In this document: in pieces, positions 51,404 through 62,484 of the stretch
Position numbering within the stretch: the first letter of the stretch is position 1
Layout: each line of letters begins with the position of its first letter
DNA from: Humibacter sp. RRB41
GTDB lineage: Bacteria; Actinomycetota; Actinomycetes; Actinomycetales; Microbacteriaceae
Direction: 5' to 3'
NCBI RefSeq assembly: GCF_022761015.1
Contig: NZ_JAKWJQ010000002.1
Location: 124,001 to 188,000 of the forward strand
DNA: 64,000 nucleotides
The notes under the pieces: model-generated
Told to the model about the DNA's origin: nothing
The model's input: only the letters and a program-made list of their open reading frames with translations
Database searches by the model: none
Program-made: the position numbers and the translations under genes

Positions 51404-52288
51404 GTGCGTCACAATCGCCGTTTCCGATGGGCTGCAGTCCCGCTCGCAGCAGTAGTTGCGCTGGTCTTGGCAGGTTGCACGCAGTCCCAATTGAACGGAT
51501 TCCTCCCGGGATTCGACGGCAAGACGCCGGTCACCAACCACACGGACAGGGTCTCAGGGCTCTGGGTCACGTCGTGGATCGTGCTCCTGCTCGTCGGTCT
51601 CCTGGTGTGGGGCCTGATCATCTGGTGCATCATCGTGTACCGCCGTCGCAAGGGCCAGACCGGTCTCCCTGCGCAGCTGCGCTACAACATGCCGATCGAG
51701 ATCTTCTACACGATCGTGCCGTTGGTGCTGATCATCGGGTTCTTCGCGTTCACGACGCGAGACCAGGATGCGATCGAGAAGCCCTACGCCAACCCCGACC
51801 TCACCGTGCAGGTGTACGCGAAGCAGTGGTCGTGGGACTTCAACTACCTGTCCAACGGCGTGTACGACCCGGGAGTTCAGGCACAGCCCGACGACAAGTC
51901 GGGAGCACCCGCCGGCTCCGTGGTCGAGAGTGACATCCCCACGCTGTACCTGCCGGTCGATAAGAAGATCACGATCAAGCTCAACTCGCGCGACGTCATC
52001 CACTCCTTCTGGGTACCTGCGTTCCTGTACAAGAAAGACGTGATCCCGGGGCACACGAACTACATGTACCTCGAGCCGACCCGCGAGGGCACCTACGTCG
52101 GCAAATGCGCCGAGCTCTGCGGTGAGTACCACTCGGCCATGTTGTTCAACGTGAAGGTCGTCTCCGAAGACGAGTACGAGTTGCACATGCAGGACCTGAA
52201 GGATCGCGGCTACGTCGGCAAGCTGGGATCCAACGTGGATCGCAACAACAACCTGCCGGGCACCAAGGCACCGAAGAACAACGAGTAA
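51404..52288 (+). CDS. ctaC: Cytochrome c oxidase subunit II
   Basis: A 294-residue lipoprotein subunit of the aa3 oxidase that carries the CuA centre. The lipobox is LVLAGC (Cys25), processed by LspA. Two membrane helices follow (about 54-80 and 100-125). The CuA ligands are in HSFWVPAFLY and CAELCGEYHSAM near the C-terminus. Acidic/aromatic QWSWDFNY is the electron entry region. GTG 51404 follows GAAAGG; a start at 51368 in frame is less likely because the lipoprotein signal would be too long. Confidence 0.95.
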   Translation: MRHNRRFRWAAVPLAAVVALVLAGCTQSQLNGFLPGFDGKTPVTNHTDRVSGLWVTSWIVLLLVGLLVWGLIIWCIIVYRRRKGQTGLPAQLRYNMPIEIFYTIVPLVLIIGFFAFTTRDQDAIEKPYANPDLTVQVYAKQWSWDFNYLSNGVYDPGVQAQPDDKSGAPAGSVVESDIPTLYLPVDKKITIKLNSRDVIHSFWVPAFLYKKDVIPGHTNYMYLEPTREGTYVGKCAELCGEYHSAMLFNVKVVSEDEYELHMQDLKDRGYVGKLGSNVDRNNNLPGTKAPKNNE

Positions 52289-52300
52289 GGCATCCGGAGA

Positions 52301-54043
<1,743 letters not shown>

Positions 54044-54044
54044 C

Positions 54045-54470
54045 ATGCGGACCAGCGCGACGGTTTTCTGGATCATCACGATCTTCTTCTTCCTGATGGC
54101 GATCACGTACACGGTCTGGGCGTGGTTCTACTACCCGCACCACGCGATCGAGCCGGTGGGCACGGTGGCGCTCACTCTGACGGGCGTACTCGGCGCATTC
54201 ATCGCCTTCTTCCTGACGCGTACACACGCGACGCAGGGCGGCGTGGAGCTTCCCGAAGACCGTCTCGATGCGAACATCGACGATGGCGACCCGGAGCTTG
54301 GACACTTCAGCCCGTGGAGCTGGTGGCCCTTCATGCTCGGCCTGTCGATTGCGCTCGGTGCGCTCGGAATCGCCGTCGGTTGGTGGATCGTTCCGATCGG
54401 TGGGGCTCTCGCCGCCGTCAGCCTGGTGGGTTGGGTGTACGAGTACTACCGGGGCTTCTTCGCACGTTGA
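54045..54470 (+). CDS. ctaF: Cytochrome c oxidase subunit IV (actinobacterial CtaF)
   Basis: A 141-residue, four-helix subunit found in actinobacterial aa3 oxidases. Hydrophobic helices at about residues 6-28, 37-58, 88-107 and 110-132 (FSPWSWWPFMLGLSIALGAL region) fit the family. It stabilises the bc1-aa3 supercomplex. The ATG begins one base after the ctaD stop, so the two are coupled. Confidence 0.9.
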   Translation: MRTSATVFWIITIFFFLMAITYTVWAWFYYPHHAIEPVGTVALTLTGVLGAFIAFFLTRTHATQGGVELPEDRLDANIDDGDPELGHFSPWSWWPFMLGLSIALGALGIAVGWWIVPIGGALAAVSLVGWVYEYYRGFFAR

Positions 54471-54490
54471 GATAGCCGTGACGCAGTGAC

Positions 54491-54519
54491 GAAGGGGACC
54501 TCCTATGGGGGTCCCCTTC
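54491..54519. terminator. Terminator between ctaF and the rlmA-like gene
   Basis: GAAGGGGACC and GGTCCCCTTC form a 10-bp stem with a 9-base loop, 20 bases after the ctaF stop. The following CCTCGTTT is only weakly T-rich. It separates two convergent operons. Confidence 0.75.
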
Positions 54520-54574
54520 CTCGTTTCCACTGCTGAAACAACAGGGATCGGTTCGCTCCGGTGCCGTGCTCGGC

Positions 54575-55402
54575 CTAGAGGCAGGAGAAACGCAGCACGT
54601 CGACGGCCACGGTGACCGCGTGCGGCAGAGCGCTGGTGGCGGCGTCTCCGTGCGCATGATGGGCCGATGGCCCCATGGCGCGCAGAGCGATCGCCGTTTC
54701 GTGCGAGATCGCGAGTCGATAGCGAACGGTGCTGGAACGCTCGAGCCGGAAGTGCGGGGCAAGATCCTGGGCGAGCCGCTGTGACTTGTCGGGTGGCACG
54801 TCGAGCATGGGAAGTGCGCGTCGAAGCTCGATCAGATGATCCTGTTGCGGGGTGGCGACGATCAGATGGCCGTCGTCGGTGAGAAGTCGACGGAACTCAC
54901 CAGGGTTCCTGGGCGCGAAGACGTTGATGATGGCGTCAGCGACCCCGTCACGCACCGGCAATGGACGCCAAGTGTCCGCCACCAGTCCGTCCGCCTTGTC
55001 TCTGCCGAGCTTGCGCACACTACGGCGCACCGCCTCTTGGGCGATATCGGCGGCAAGTACTCGGGCGGTGGGGGAAAGAAGCGGCAGGAGTGTAGCGGAG
55101 TAGTGCCCTGTGCCGCAGCCGGCATCGATAACCCGCTCAGGGCGTGCTAGAGCGGCATTCTCTGCCACAACATGGGCTACGGCGTCATACGCTCCCGAGT
55201 CGAGCAGTTCGGCGCGCGCATCGAGCATCTGCGGAGTGTCTCCCGCGATGCGAGGCTGTGAGGCGAGCAGGCTCACGTAGCCGTGCTTGTTGCTGTCGAA
55301 CCGATGACCCTCGTCACAGCCCAGGACGAGCGGTGGAGCGTCGTGCAGTGGGCGGAAACAGATCGGGCATCGAAGCCACTCCGACAGTGTCGTGAGGGAC
55401 AT
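54575..55402 (-). CDS. rlmA: 23S rRNA (guanine) methyltransferase, RlmA-like
   Basis: A 275-residue SAM-dependent methyltransferase of the RlmA/TlrB family acting on a guanine in 23S rRNA helix 35. The N-terminal zinc site is CPIC (residues 12-15) with GCDEGH near 29-34. NKHGYVSLL follows, then the SAM loop VIDAGCGTGHYS near residue 92 and NVFAPRNPGEFRRLL. Homologues in Streptomyces confer tylosin resistance when the target is G748. The ATG follows qcrB by 30 bases, probably in the same transcript. Exact target base unknown. Confidence 0.87.
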   Translation of the reverse strand: MSLTTLSEWLRCPICFRPLHDAPPLVLGCDEGHRFDSNKHGYVSLLASQPRIAGDTPQMLDARAELLDSGAYDAVAHVVAENAALARPERVIDAGCGTGHYSATLLPLLSPTARVLAADIAQEAVRRSVRKLGRDKADGLVADTWRPLPVRDGVADAIINVFAPRNPGEFRRLLTDDGHLIVATPQQDHLIELRRALPMLDVPPDKSQRLAQDLAPHFRLERSSTVRYRLAISHETAIALRAMGPSAHHAHGDAATSALPHAVTVAVDVLRFSCL

Positions 55403-55432
55403 CGATGCCCGATCGAGTCGGTTCGCCGGCCG

Positions 55433-57040
55433 TCAGTGGTGCCCGTGCCCGGACTCGATCTCGCCCTTCGTGATCGGTTCGAGACGGTCTTCGAAGAGCC
55501 AGCGCGACATTCCGGCACGCAGACGGTTCACGAAGGTGATCTTGCCGCGCGAATTCGGCCGGAGCATCAGAGGCTGGTAGGTGTCGTAGCTCACCAGACG
55601 CCAGCGCTCGTACTCGTCGAGCTGCTCGTGCACCTCGATGAACTCGCCACCGGGAAGCTTGACGATGCGGCCGGACTCGTAGCCGTGCAGCGCGACCGAG
55701 CGATCCTTCTTCTGCAACGCGATGCAGATGCGTTTCGTGATGAAGTACGCGACGATCGGGCCGAGGATGAGCGTGAACTGCAGGGTGTGGATGACACCCT
55801 CCATCGTCAGTTTGAAATGCGTCGCGATCAGGTCGGAACTCGCCGCAGCCCACATCGTCCCGTAGAACGTGACGCCGGCCGCGCCGATCGCGGTGCGCGT
55901 TGCCTGGTTGCGCGGCCGATCCAGAATGTGGTGCTCGCGCTTGTCGCCGGTGACCCACGCTTCCACGAACGGATAGATGGCGACGACGACCAGGAACACT
56001 ACGAGGATCAGCACGGGAACGATGATGTTCCACGACCACGTGCGATCGAGCCACACGAATTCCCAATGCGGTGGGATGAGTCGCAGCATGCCGTCCGCGA
56101 ACCCGATATACCAGTCCGGCTGAGTTCCTGCGGAGACCGGTGATGGGTCGTAGGGCCCGTACAGCCAGATCGGGTTGATCGTGAAGAGCGACGCCATCAG
56201 TGCGACGACACCGAACACGATGAAGAAGAAGCCGCCGGCCTTCGCCGCGTAGACGGGCAGGATCGGGAACCCCGAAACGTTCTGCTGCGTGCGCCCAGGA
56301 CCTGCGTACTGCGTGTGCTTGTGCACGACGACGAACACCAGGTGCAGAGCGATGAACGCGACGACGAGGGCCGGCAGCAGCAGGATGTGGAGGGTGTACA
56401 GACGCCCGACGATGGCTGTGCCAGGGAACTCTCCGCCGAACAGGAGGAACGAGATCCAGGTGCCGACCACCGGGATGCCCTTGATCAGGCCGTCGATGAT
56501 GCGGAGACCGTTGCCGGAGAGCAGATCGTCGGGAAGGGAGTACCCGGTGAACCCTTCTGCCATCGCGAGAACGAAGAGTGTGAAACCGATCACCCAGTTG
56601 AGCTCGCGAGGCTTGCGGAACGCACCCGTGAAGAAGATGCGCAGCATGTGCAGGCCGATCGAGGCCACGAACAGCAACGCCGCCCAGTGGTGGATCTGAC
56701 GGACCAGAAGCCCGCCGCGGATGTCGAACGAGATGTTCAGCGTCGAGTTCATCGCTGCGGACATCTGGATGCCCTTCAGCGGCACCCAGGAACCGTGGTA
56801 GATCACTTCGGCCTGCGAGGCCTGGAAGAAGAACGTCAGGAACGTTCCGGTGATCAGGATGACGATGAAGCTGTAGAGCGCGATCTCACCGAGGAGGAAC
56901 GACCAGTGGTCGGGGAAGATCTTGCGGCCGAACTCCTTGACCACGCCCGAGATGCTGGTGCGTTCGTCGATGTAATTCGATGCAGCTGCAGTGAAGCTGC
57001 GCTTCTTGGCCGTGGTTTCAGCGGCAGTCGTGGCGGTCAA
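55433..57040 (-). CDS. qcrB: Cytochrome bc1 complex subunit b
   Basis: A 535-residue membrane subunit of the menaquinol-cytochrome c reductase. Haem b ligands are the His residues in RQIHHWAALLF, GLHMLRIFF and LHILLLPALVVAFIALHL. The quinol site has PDW(Y) in TQPDWYIGF. A long C-terminal extension beyond the last helix is usual in actinobacteria. The start is TTG, overlapping the qcrA stop by 4 bases (TTGA), so translation is coupled. Confidence 0.95.
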   Translation of the reverse strand: MTATTAAETTAKKRSFTAAASNYIDERTSISGVVKEFGRKIFPDHWSFLLGEIALYSFIVILITGTFLTFFFQASQAEVIYHGSWVPLKGIQMSAAMNSTLNISFDIRGGLLVRQIHHWAALLFVASIGLHMLRIFFTGAFRKPRELNWVIGFTLFVLAMAEGFTGYSLPDDLLSGNGLRIIDGLIKGIPVVGTWISFLLFGGEFPGTAIVGRLYTLHILLLPALVVAFIALHLVFVVVHKHTQYAGPGRTQQNVSGFPILPVYAAKAGGFFFIVFGVVALMASLFTINPIWLYGPYDPSPVSAGTQPDWYIGFADGMLRLIPPHWEFVWLDRTWSWNIIVPVLILVVFLVVVAIYPFVEAWVTGDKREHHILDRPRNQATRTAIGAAGVTFYGTMWAAASSDLIATHFKLTMEGVIHTLQFTLILGPIVAYFITKRICIALQKKDRSVALHGYESGRIVKLPGGEFIEVHEQLDEYERWRLVSYDTYQPLMLRPNSRGKITFVNRLRAGMSRWLFEDRLEPITKGEIESGHGHH

Positions 57041-58107
57041 TGACGCTCCCAGAAACTCGGCCCGACGGGCTCGTGGAAATCACTCTGTGCGACGAGGTAG
57101 CCGTCGGCATCGACTTCGATCGGCAACTGCGGCAGCGGCCTGTTGGCCGGACCGAAGATGACCCGCGCCTCGTGGGTGATGTCGAACTGCGACTGATGAC
57201 ACGGGCAGAGCAGATGGTGGGTCTGCTGCTCGTACAGGGCGACAGGGCATCCAACGTGCGTGCAGATCTTCGAGTACGCGACGATGCCGTCGTACGCCCA
57301 GCTCTTGCGGTCGGGTGACGGGTGCAGGTCTTTAGGCTCGAGGCGCATGAGCAGCACCGCGGCCTTGGCCTTCTGATCGAGAGCGTCTTCCTTGTCGTTG
57401 AGACCCTCTGGGATCACGTGGAACACGGAGCCGAGTGTGACGTCGGATGCTCTGATGGGAGTTCCCGAGGGGTCCCTCGTCAGGCGCATGCCCTTCTTCC
57501 ACATGGTGTGGGAGAGCAGTTTCACAGGGTCTTCGTTCATCGGGCCGAGACCGCGGAACAGCACGATGGCCGGAAGCGGGAACGCGACCAGTGCGCCGAT
57601 CAACGAGTTGCGGATCAGAGTGCGCCGCCCGAAGCCCGACTCTGCATCGGCCTCCTGGAAGATCTCGACGGCGCGCTCCCGCGTCTCGTCCGTGCCCTGC
57701 ACGGGGTGCCGGATGTCGATGCCTTCTTTGTCGACCATGAGCGCCTTGGCCCAATGGACGGCGCCGAAACCGATCGCGAGCAGCGCGAGGGTCATCCCGA
57801 GGCCGATCGCGAGCGTGCTGATGCGCAGATCGGAGATCTTTCCCGACTCGATCGGGAACGCGATGTATGCGGCGATCGCCCAGATGCTGCCGACGATCGA
57901 CAGGTAGAAGAGCGTGTAGATCGTGCGCTCGGCACGACGCTGTTTGCGCGGGTCCTTGTCGGTGATCCGCGCACGGTGCGGCGGGAAGCCGGGATTCTCC
58001 ACCGCGTCTTGCACGATCACTGCCGTACCGGCATCGCCGGGGCGGTGGTCGACGGCCGACGAGGCGGCGGGCGTGATCTCCGTGCCGCCGTTATCGTCCT
58101 GTGCCAT
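57037..58107 (-). CDS. qcrA: Rieske iron-sulfur subunit of cytochrome bc1
   Basis: A 356-residue Rieske protein of the actinobacterial type, with three N-terminal membrane helices (about 62-85, 97-117 and 168-186) instead of one. The cluster motif is CTHVGC (about residue 285) and CPCHQSQFD (about 302), with the [2Fe-2S] ligands Cys and His. The end FGPANRPLPQLPI is also conserved. ATG 58107 has AAGGAGA close upstream. It depends on iron-sulfur assembly (compare erpA in this window). Confidence 0.96.
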   Translation of the reverse strand: MAQDDNGGTEITPAASSAVDHRPGDAGTAVIVQDAVENPGFPPHRARITDKDPRKQRRAERTIYTLFYLSIVGSIWAIAAYIAFPIESGKISDLRISTLAIGLGMTLALLAIGFGAVHWAKALMVDKEGIDIRHPVQGTDETRERAVEIFQEADAESGFGRRTLIRNSLIGALVAFPLPAIVLFRGLGPMNEDPVKLLSHTMWKKGMRLTRDPSGTPIRASDVTLGSVFHVIPEGLNDKEDALDQKAKAAVLLMRLEPKDLHPSPDRKSWAYDGIVAYSKICTHVGCPVALYEQQTHHLLCPCHQSQFDITHEARVIFGPANRPLPQLPIEVDADGYLVAQSDFHEPVGPSFWERH

Positions 58108-58149
58108 TGCTCTCCTTCTCGCGCTCGTGTGCCTTCAGCACGACGCGCA

Positions 58150-58959
58150 TCAGTTCGACTTCGCCGTGATCCAGACCGTCAGTGCGACGATCGAACCGAG
58201 GCCGAAGATCCAGATGAACAGACCCTCTGCCACCGGCCCGAGGGAACCGAGCTCGAAGCCGCCGGGAGACGGGTTCGCCTGGATGAATTGCAGATAGGTG
58301 ATGATGTCGCGCTTGCCCTCTGGCGTGATGTTCCTGTCGTTGAACACCGGCATGTTCTGCGGGCCGGTGACCATGGCCTCGTAGATGTGCTTTCCGGTGA
58401 CACCGGTCAGCGGGGGAGCGTACTTGCCCTCGGTCAGAGCACCGCCGGCGCCTGCGACGTTGTGGCACATCGCGCAGTTCACGCGGAAGAGCTCGGCGCC
58501 CTTTGCCGCGTCGCCGTTGCCGTCGGTCACGTCTCGGAGGGGGATGGACGGCCCCGGACCGAGCGAGGCGACGTAGGCCGCCAGCTGATCGGTCTCCTTC
58601 TGCGAGAACTGAGCCGGCTTCTGCTCGGCCTGCGGGCCGGACATGGCCATCGGCATACGGCCGGTGCCCACCTGGAAGTCCACTGCAGCTGCGCCGACGC
58701 CGATCAGGCTGGGCGCGGCATCCGTGCCCTGTGCCTCGATGCCGTGGCAGCTCGCACAGTTGGCCTGGAAGAGTTGCTTGCCGGCGGTGACGTCACTCGC
58801 GCTGGATGTCGTGGCATCTGCGCTCGAGCCGGTCGCGTTGAACGTGGCGTAGGCGCCGCCGGTCAGCCCCAGCCCGATCACGATCAGCGCGACCGTGGCG
58901 AGAGGATGCCTGCGCCCGGCCTTGCGCTTGCGAGCGTTCTTCTGCTTTGTCTCGCGCAT
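58150..58959 (-). CDS. qcrC: Dihaem cytochrome c subunit of the bc1 complex
   Basis: A 269-residue membrane-bound dihaem cytochrome c. It has an N-terminal anchor (about 20-42), two CxxCH haem sites (CASCHG near residue 66 and CAMCHN near 163) and a C-terminal membrane helix (LFIWIFGLGSIVALTVWI). In actinobacteria it replaces soluble cytochrome c and passes electrons straight to the CuA centre of CtaC. The start at ATG 58959, 23 bases after the ctaE stop, leaves a short basic N-terminus. Confidence 0.95.
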   Translation of the reverse strand: MRETKQKNARKRKAGRRHPLATVALIVIGLGLTGGAYATFNATGSSADATTSSASDVTAGKQLFQANCASCHGIEAQGTDAAPSLIGVGAAAVDFQVGTGRMPMAMSGPQAEQKPAQFSQKETDQLAAYVASLGPGPSIPLRDVTDGNGDAAKGAELFRVNCAMCHNVAGAGGALTEGKYAPPLTGVTGKHIYEAMVTGPQNMPVFNDRNITPEGKRDIITYLQFIQANPSPGGFELGSLGPVAEGLFIWIFGLGSIVALTVWITAKSN

Positions 58960-58982
58960 TTGAGGTGCTCTGCTCCTGATTT

Positions 58983-59612
58983 CTATTTGAGGACGTAGAT
59001 GACCAGGAAAAGCCCGATCCACACGACGTCGACGAAGTGCCAGTAATAGGAGACGACGATGGAGCTCGTTGCTTCCTTGTCTCCGAACCTCTTCACGGCG
59101 AAGGCGCGACCGATGACGAAAAGCATCGCGATGAGTCCGCCAGTGACGTGGAGGGCGTGGAATCCAGTGGTCAGGTAGAACGCGGATCCATAAGCGTTGG
59201 AGTCGATCGTGATGCCCTCACCGATGAGGGTCGCGTACTCGACGACCTGGCCTGCGACGAAGATGGCGCCGAGGGCGTAGCTGAGCGTGAACCACTCGAC
59301 CATGCCCCACTGGCGAGGCCTCCAGCCGGTGGAACGAGCCTGCATCCGCTCGGCGGCGAAGACGCCGAACTGGCAGGTGAAGGAACTCGCAACCAGGATC
59401 AGGGTGTTCGTGAGCGCGTAGGGAACGTTCAGGTGCGCGGTCTCGGCTGCCCACAGCGGCGCCGACGTGGAACGCAGCGTGAAGTAGATCGCGAACAGAC
59501 CGGCGAAGAACATCACCTCGCTGCCGAGCCAGACAATCGTTCCGACGGCAACCGTATTGGGACGGTTGATCGTCGGCACCGTAGCCGAGGGAGAAATCGA
59601 GGTGCTCGTCAC
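58983..59612 (-). CDS. ctaE: Cytochrome c oxidase subunit III
   Basis: A 209-residue, five-helix subunit of the aa3 oxidase. Conserved segments: VGTIVWLGSEVMFFAGLFAIY near residue 23, LTTGFHALHVTGGL near 145 and YYWHFVDVVWIGLF near 185. It is the first gene of ctaE-qcrC-qcrA-qcrB. GTG 59612 is defined by a CATAAT box 6 bases upstream; a further upstream in-frame ATG would place non-conserved residues before the helix. Its partner genes ctaC, ctaD and ctaF are on the other strand and converge. Confidence 0.94.
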   Translation of the reverse strand: MTSTSISPSATVPTINRPNTVAVGTIVWLGSEVMFFAGLFAIYFTLRSTSAPLWAAETAHLNVPYALTNTLILVASSFTCQFGVFAAERMQARSTGWRPRQWGMVEWFTLSYALGAIFVAGQVVEYATLIGEGITIDSNAYGSAFYLTTGFHALHVTGGLIAMLFVIGRAFAVKRFGDKEATSSIVVSYYWHFVDVVWIGLFLVIYVLK

Positions 59613-59618
59613 GTGTCC

Positions 59619-59624
59619 ATTATG
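59619..59624 (-). promoter_or_regulatory. -10 box for ctaE, leaderless
   Basis: Read on the minus strand, CATAAT is followed by 6 bases and then GTG 59612. No Shine-Dalgarno is present. Confidence 0.55.
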
Positions 59625-59751
59625 GCCGATTTCGTGAGGCCGTTTTCGCATTAGCGCGCCGAATGCGGCCGATATCGCCGCTTCGCCGCTCAGCGGCTCC
59701 ATCGCCTCGGCCACGTGAGCAAGCTCCCGCGGCTCTCGGCTCAGTCGCCGA

Positions 59752-59757
59752 TAGGAT
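59752..59757 (+). promoter_or_regulatory. -10 box for trpD, leaderless
   Basis: TAGGAT, then 7 bases, then ATG 59765. No Shine-Dalgarno is seen. Confidence 0.55.
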
Positions 59758-59764
59758 CGCTCTC

Positions 59765-60814
59765 ATGGCGGAAACCCGGACCTGGCCGACGATCATCTCC
59801 ACCGTGCTCGAGGGTGAACACCTGAGTGTTGCAGACGCTGCGTGGGCCATGGAACAGGTGATGACAGGGCAGGCAACGGATGCCCAACTCGCCGGTTTCC
59901 TGGTCGCCCTCCGCACCAAGGGCGAGACCGTCGACGAGATCGTCGGCTTCCGCGACGCGATCCTCGAGCACGCACTGCCGCTCCCGCTGGACCCGATGGC
60001 GCTCGACATCGTCGGAACGGGTGGTGATCGATTCGGGACCGTCAATGTTTCGACCACGGCCTCGATCGTCGCCGCAGCCTCCGGCGTGCCCGTGATCAAG
60101 CACGGGAACCGTGCGGCGAGCTCGCGATCGGGTTCGTCCGACGTGTTGTCAGCCCTCGGGCTCGACCTCTCCATGTCGGCGGAGCGCGTCGCCGAGATCT
60201 TCCGCACAGCTGGAATCACCTTCGCGTTCGCGTCGATGTTCCATCCGGGATACGGGAATGCGGCAGCCGTACGCCGCGAGTTGGGCATTCCGACCGTGTT
60301 CAACATCCTCGGTCCGCTCATCAACCCGGCTCGACCGGAGGCATCCGCCGTCGGAGTCGCCCAACTGGATCGTGTTCCGCTGATCGTCGGCGTGTTCCAG
60401 ACCAGGGGCGCGACGGCTCTCGTGTTCCGAGGAGACGACGGGCTCGATGAACTGTCGACGACGGGCCACAGCCACGTCTGGGAGATCTCGCGCGGGCTCG
60501 TGACGGAACACGACATCGACCCGCGCGATCTCGGCATCGAGCGGGCGAGCATCGACGACCTCAGGGGCGGGGATGCCGCCCACAATGCCGCAGTGGTCAG
60601 GGGCGTGCTCGGCGGGGAGAAGGGTCCGGTGCGCGATATCGTGGTGCTGAACGCGGCCGCTGGCCTGGTCGCGTTCGAGCTGGCAGCCGACCCGTCCAGC
60701 GGGCAGAGGAGCATTCTCGACCGTTTCGCGGAGAAGATCGCGGTGGCGAGCGAGGCGATCGACTCGGGTGCGGCGATCGCGAAGCTCGATGAATGGATCG
60801 CCGTGGCGCGATGA
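59765..60814 (+). CDS. trpD: Anthranilate phosphoribosyltransferase
   Basis: A 349-residue enzyme of tryptophan synthesis that joins anthranilate with phosphoribosyl pyrophosphate. Motifs: the PRPP loop DIVGTGGDRFGTVNVST (about residue 80), IKHGNRAASSRSGSSDVL (about 112), FHPGYGNAAAVRRELGIPTVFNILGPLINPA-type (about 160) and the late GGEKGPVRDIVVLNAAA. No other trp gene is in the window. In several actinobacteria trpD stands alone beside ctaE, as here. Confidence 0.94.
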   Translation: MAETRTWPTIISTVLEGEHLSVADAAWAMEQVMTGQATDAQLAGFLVALRTKGETVDEIVGFRDAILEHALPLPLDPMALDIVGTGGDRFGTVNVSTTASIVAAASGVPVIKHGNRAASSRSGSSDVLSALGLDLSMSAERVAEIFRTAGITFAFASMFHPGYGNAAAVRRELGIPTVFNILGPLINPARPEASAVGVAQLDRVPLIVGVFQTRGATALVFRGDDGLDELSTTGHSHVWEISRGLVTEHDIDPRDLGIERASIDDLRGGDAAHNAAVVRGVLGGEKGPVRDIVVLNAAAGLVAFELAADPSSGQRSILDRFAEKIAVASEAIDSGAAIAKLDEWIAVAR

Positions 60815-60845
60815 TGCTGATGACTTCGCGTGGGGGGAGACGAGC

Positions 60846-61844
60846 GTGAAGAAGCTGGTCAACGATCCGCGGCGGTTCGTCGCAGAGTCGCTCGCGGGCT
60901 TCGGGGCAGCGCACGGCGACATCGTGCGGGTGAACGAGACTCCGGCGTATGTCGTGCGCAGAGCGCTCGTCGCCGGAAAGGTCGGCATCCTCTCCGGCGG
61001 AGGCAGCGGGCACGAACCACTGCACGCGGGATTCGTGGGTCTCGGGATGCTCGATGCCGCGGTCCCAGGGGAGATCTTCACTTCGCCGACGCCCGATCCC
61101 GTGCTGGAGGCGACGCGCGTCGTCGACCAGGGCACTGGCGTTCTGTACCTGGTGAAGAACTACACCGGAGACATACTCAACTTCGAGACCGCCGCGGAAT
61201 TCGCCCAGGCGGAAGGCATTCTCGTGCGCACGGTCGTCGTCGACGACGACGTCGCCGTACAGAACTCCGAGTTCACCGCCGGGCGCCGTGGCGTAGCCGG
61301 AACCGTCTTGATCGAGAAGATCGTCGGCGCGGCAGCTGAACGGGGCGACGATCTCGAAGAGCTGGCGGGCCTTGCCGCGCGACTGGTGGCATCCGTTCGC
61401 TCGATGGGGGTCGCGATCGCGCCTCCGACCGTGCCGCACTCCGGCATGCGCAGCTTCGAGTTGAACGACGACGAGGTCGAATTCGGCATCGGCATCCACG
61501 GCGAACGCGGCAGAGCCAGGACGGCGATGGCGCCCGCGGACGAACTCGCAGATGCCGTGCTGGATGCGGTTCTCGACGACCTCCCACGACCGGCGGGGGC
61601 GCGCGTGATCGCTCTCGTGAACGGCATGGGGGCGACACCGGTCGCCGAGCTTTACGTCATCTACCGTCGTGTCGCTGAGCGACTCGGTGAGATCGGCGTG
61701 GAGATCGCCCGGTCGCTGGTCGGGTCCTACGTAACGTCGCTCGACATGGCGGGGTTCTCGGTGACCCTGCTGACCGTGGACGATGAGCTGTTGCGACTGT
61801 GGGATGCGCCAGTGCGCACCGCCATGTTGCGCTGGGGAGGATGA
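60846..61844 (+). CDS. dhaK: Dihydroxyacetone kinase subunit DhaK
   Basis: A 332-residue substrate-binding subunit of the PTS-dependent dihydroxyacetone kinase. Motifs: GGGSGHEPLHAGFVG at residues 51-65, and His218 in GIGIHGERGR, which binds dihydroxyacetone covalently as a hemiaminal. The product is dihydroxyacetone phosphate for glycolysis. GTG 60846 follows GGGGGGAG. First gene of dhaK-dhaL-dhaM, with 7 bases to dhaL. Confidence 0.94.
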   Translation: MKKLVNDPRRFVAESLAGFGAAHGDIVRVNETPAYVVRRALVAGKVGILSGGGSGHEPLHAGFVGLGMLDAAVPGEIFTSPTPDPVLEATRVVDQGTGVLYLVKNYTGDILNFETAAEFAQAEGILVRTVVVDDDVAVQNSEFTAGRRGVAGTVLIEKIVGAAAERGDDLEELAGLAARLVASVRSMGVAIAPPTVPHSGMRSFELNDDEVEFGIGIHGERGRARTAMAPADELADAVLDAVLDDLPRPAGARVIALVNGMGATPVAELYVIYRRVAERLGEIGVEIARSLVGSYVTSLDMAGFSVTLLTVDDELLRLWDAPVRTAMLRWGG

Positions 61845-61851
61845 GGGACAC

Positions 61852-62484
61852 ATGAGTCTGGATGCCACATGGGTCGTCGCATGGATGACTGCCGCCGCAG
61901 CTGCGATCGCCGATCAGGCGCCCACTTTGAACGACTTGGACCGTGCGATCGGCGACGGCGACCACGGCGAGAATATGAATCGCGGATTCACCGCGGTACG
62001 CGACGCGGTGCGTGAACTGCCCGACGGTGCACAACCCGCCGAGGTGCTTCGCGCCTCGGCGATGAAGCTGATCTCGTCGGTGGGCGGGGCGGCGGGACCG
62101 CTTTACGGAACAGCTCTGCTGCGGGCATCCGACGCGGTCGCCGGACTGTCGGAGGTCGATTCTGCGCACGTCCTGGCGCTGCTCGAGGCGGCCTTGGGTG
62201 GCATCGAGGACCGTGGACACGCTGCACCTGGCGACAAGACCATGGTCGACGCCTGGTCGGTGGCGGTGGATGCCGCTCGTTCCGCTGTCGCGGAGGGACG
62301 AACCTCCGCCGAGATTCTCGACGCCGCTGCCGACGGGGCGGAGTCGGGCGCTGAGACCACGGATGCGATGCTGCCGCACAAGGGACGCGCGAGCTATCTC
62401 GGCGAGCGAGCCGTCGGCCATCGTGACCCGGGTGCCGTTTCGACGGCGATCATCCTCCTGGCAGCTGCGGAAGCCGCGAAGTGA
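61852..62484 (+). CDS. dhaL: Dihydroxyacetone kinase ADP-binding subunit DhaL
   Basis: A 210-residue helical-barrel subunit that carries ADP as a fixed cofactor, rephosphorylated by DhaM. The magnesium-binding Asp residues are in DLDRAIGDGDHGENM (about residues 26-40), and GGAAGPLYG, GDKTMVDAW and GRASYLGERAVGHRDPGA contact the nucleotide. ATG 61852 has GAGGGAC before it. The stop overlaps the dhaM start by 4 bases. Confidence 0.94.
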   Translation: MSLDATWVVAWMTAAAAAIADQAPTLNDLDRAIGDGDHGENMNRGFTAVRDAVRELPDGAQPAEVLRASAMKLISSVGGAAGPLYGTALLRASDAVAGLSEVDSAHVLALLEAALGGIEDRGHAAPGDKTMVDAWSVAVDAARSAVAEGRTSAEILDAAADGAESGAETTDAMLPHKGRASYLGERAVGHRDPGAVSTAIILLAAAEAAK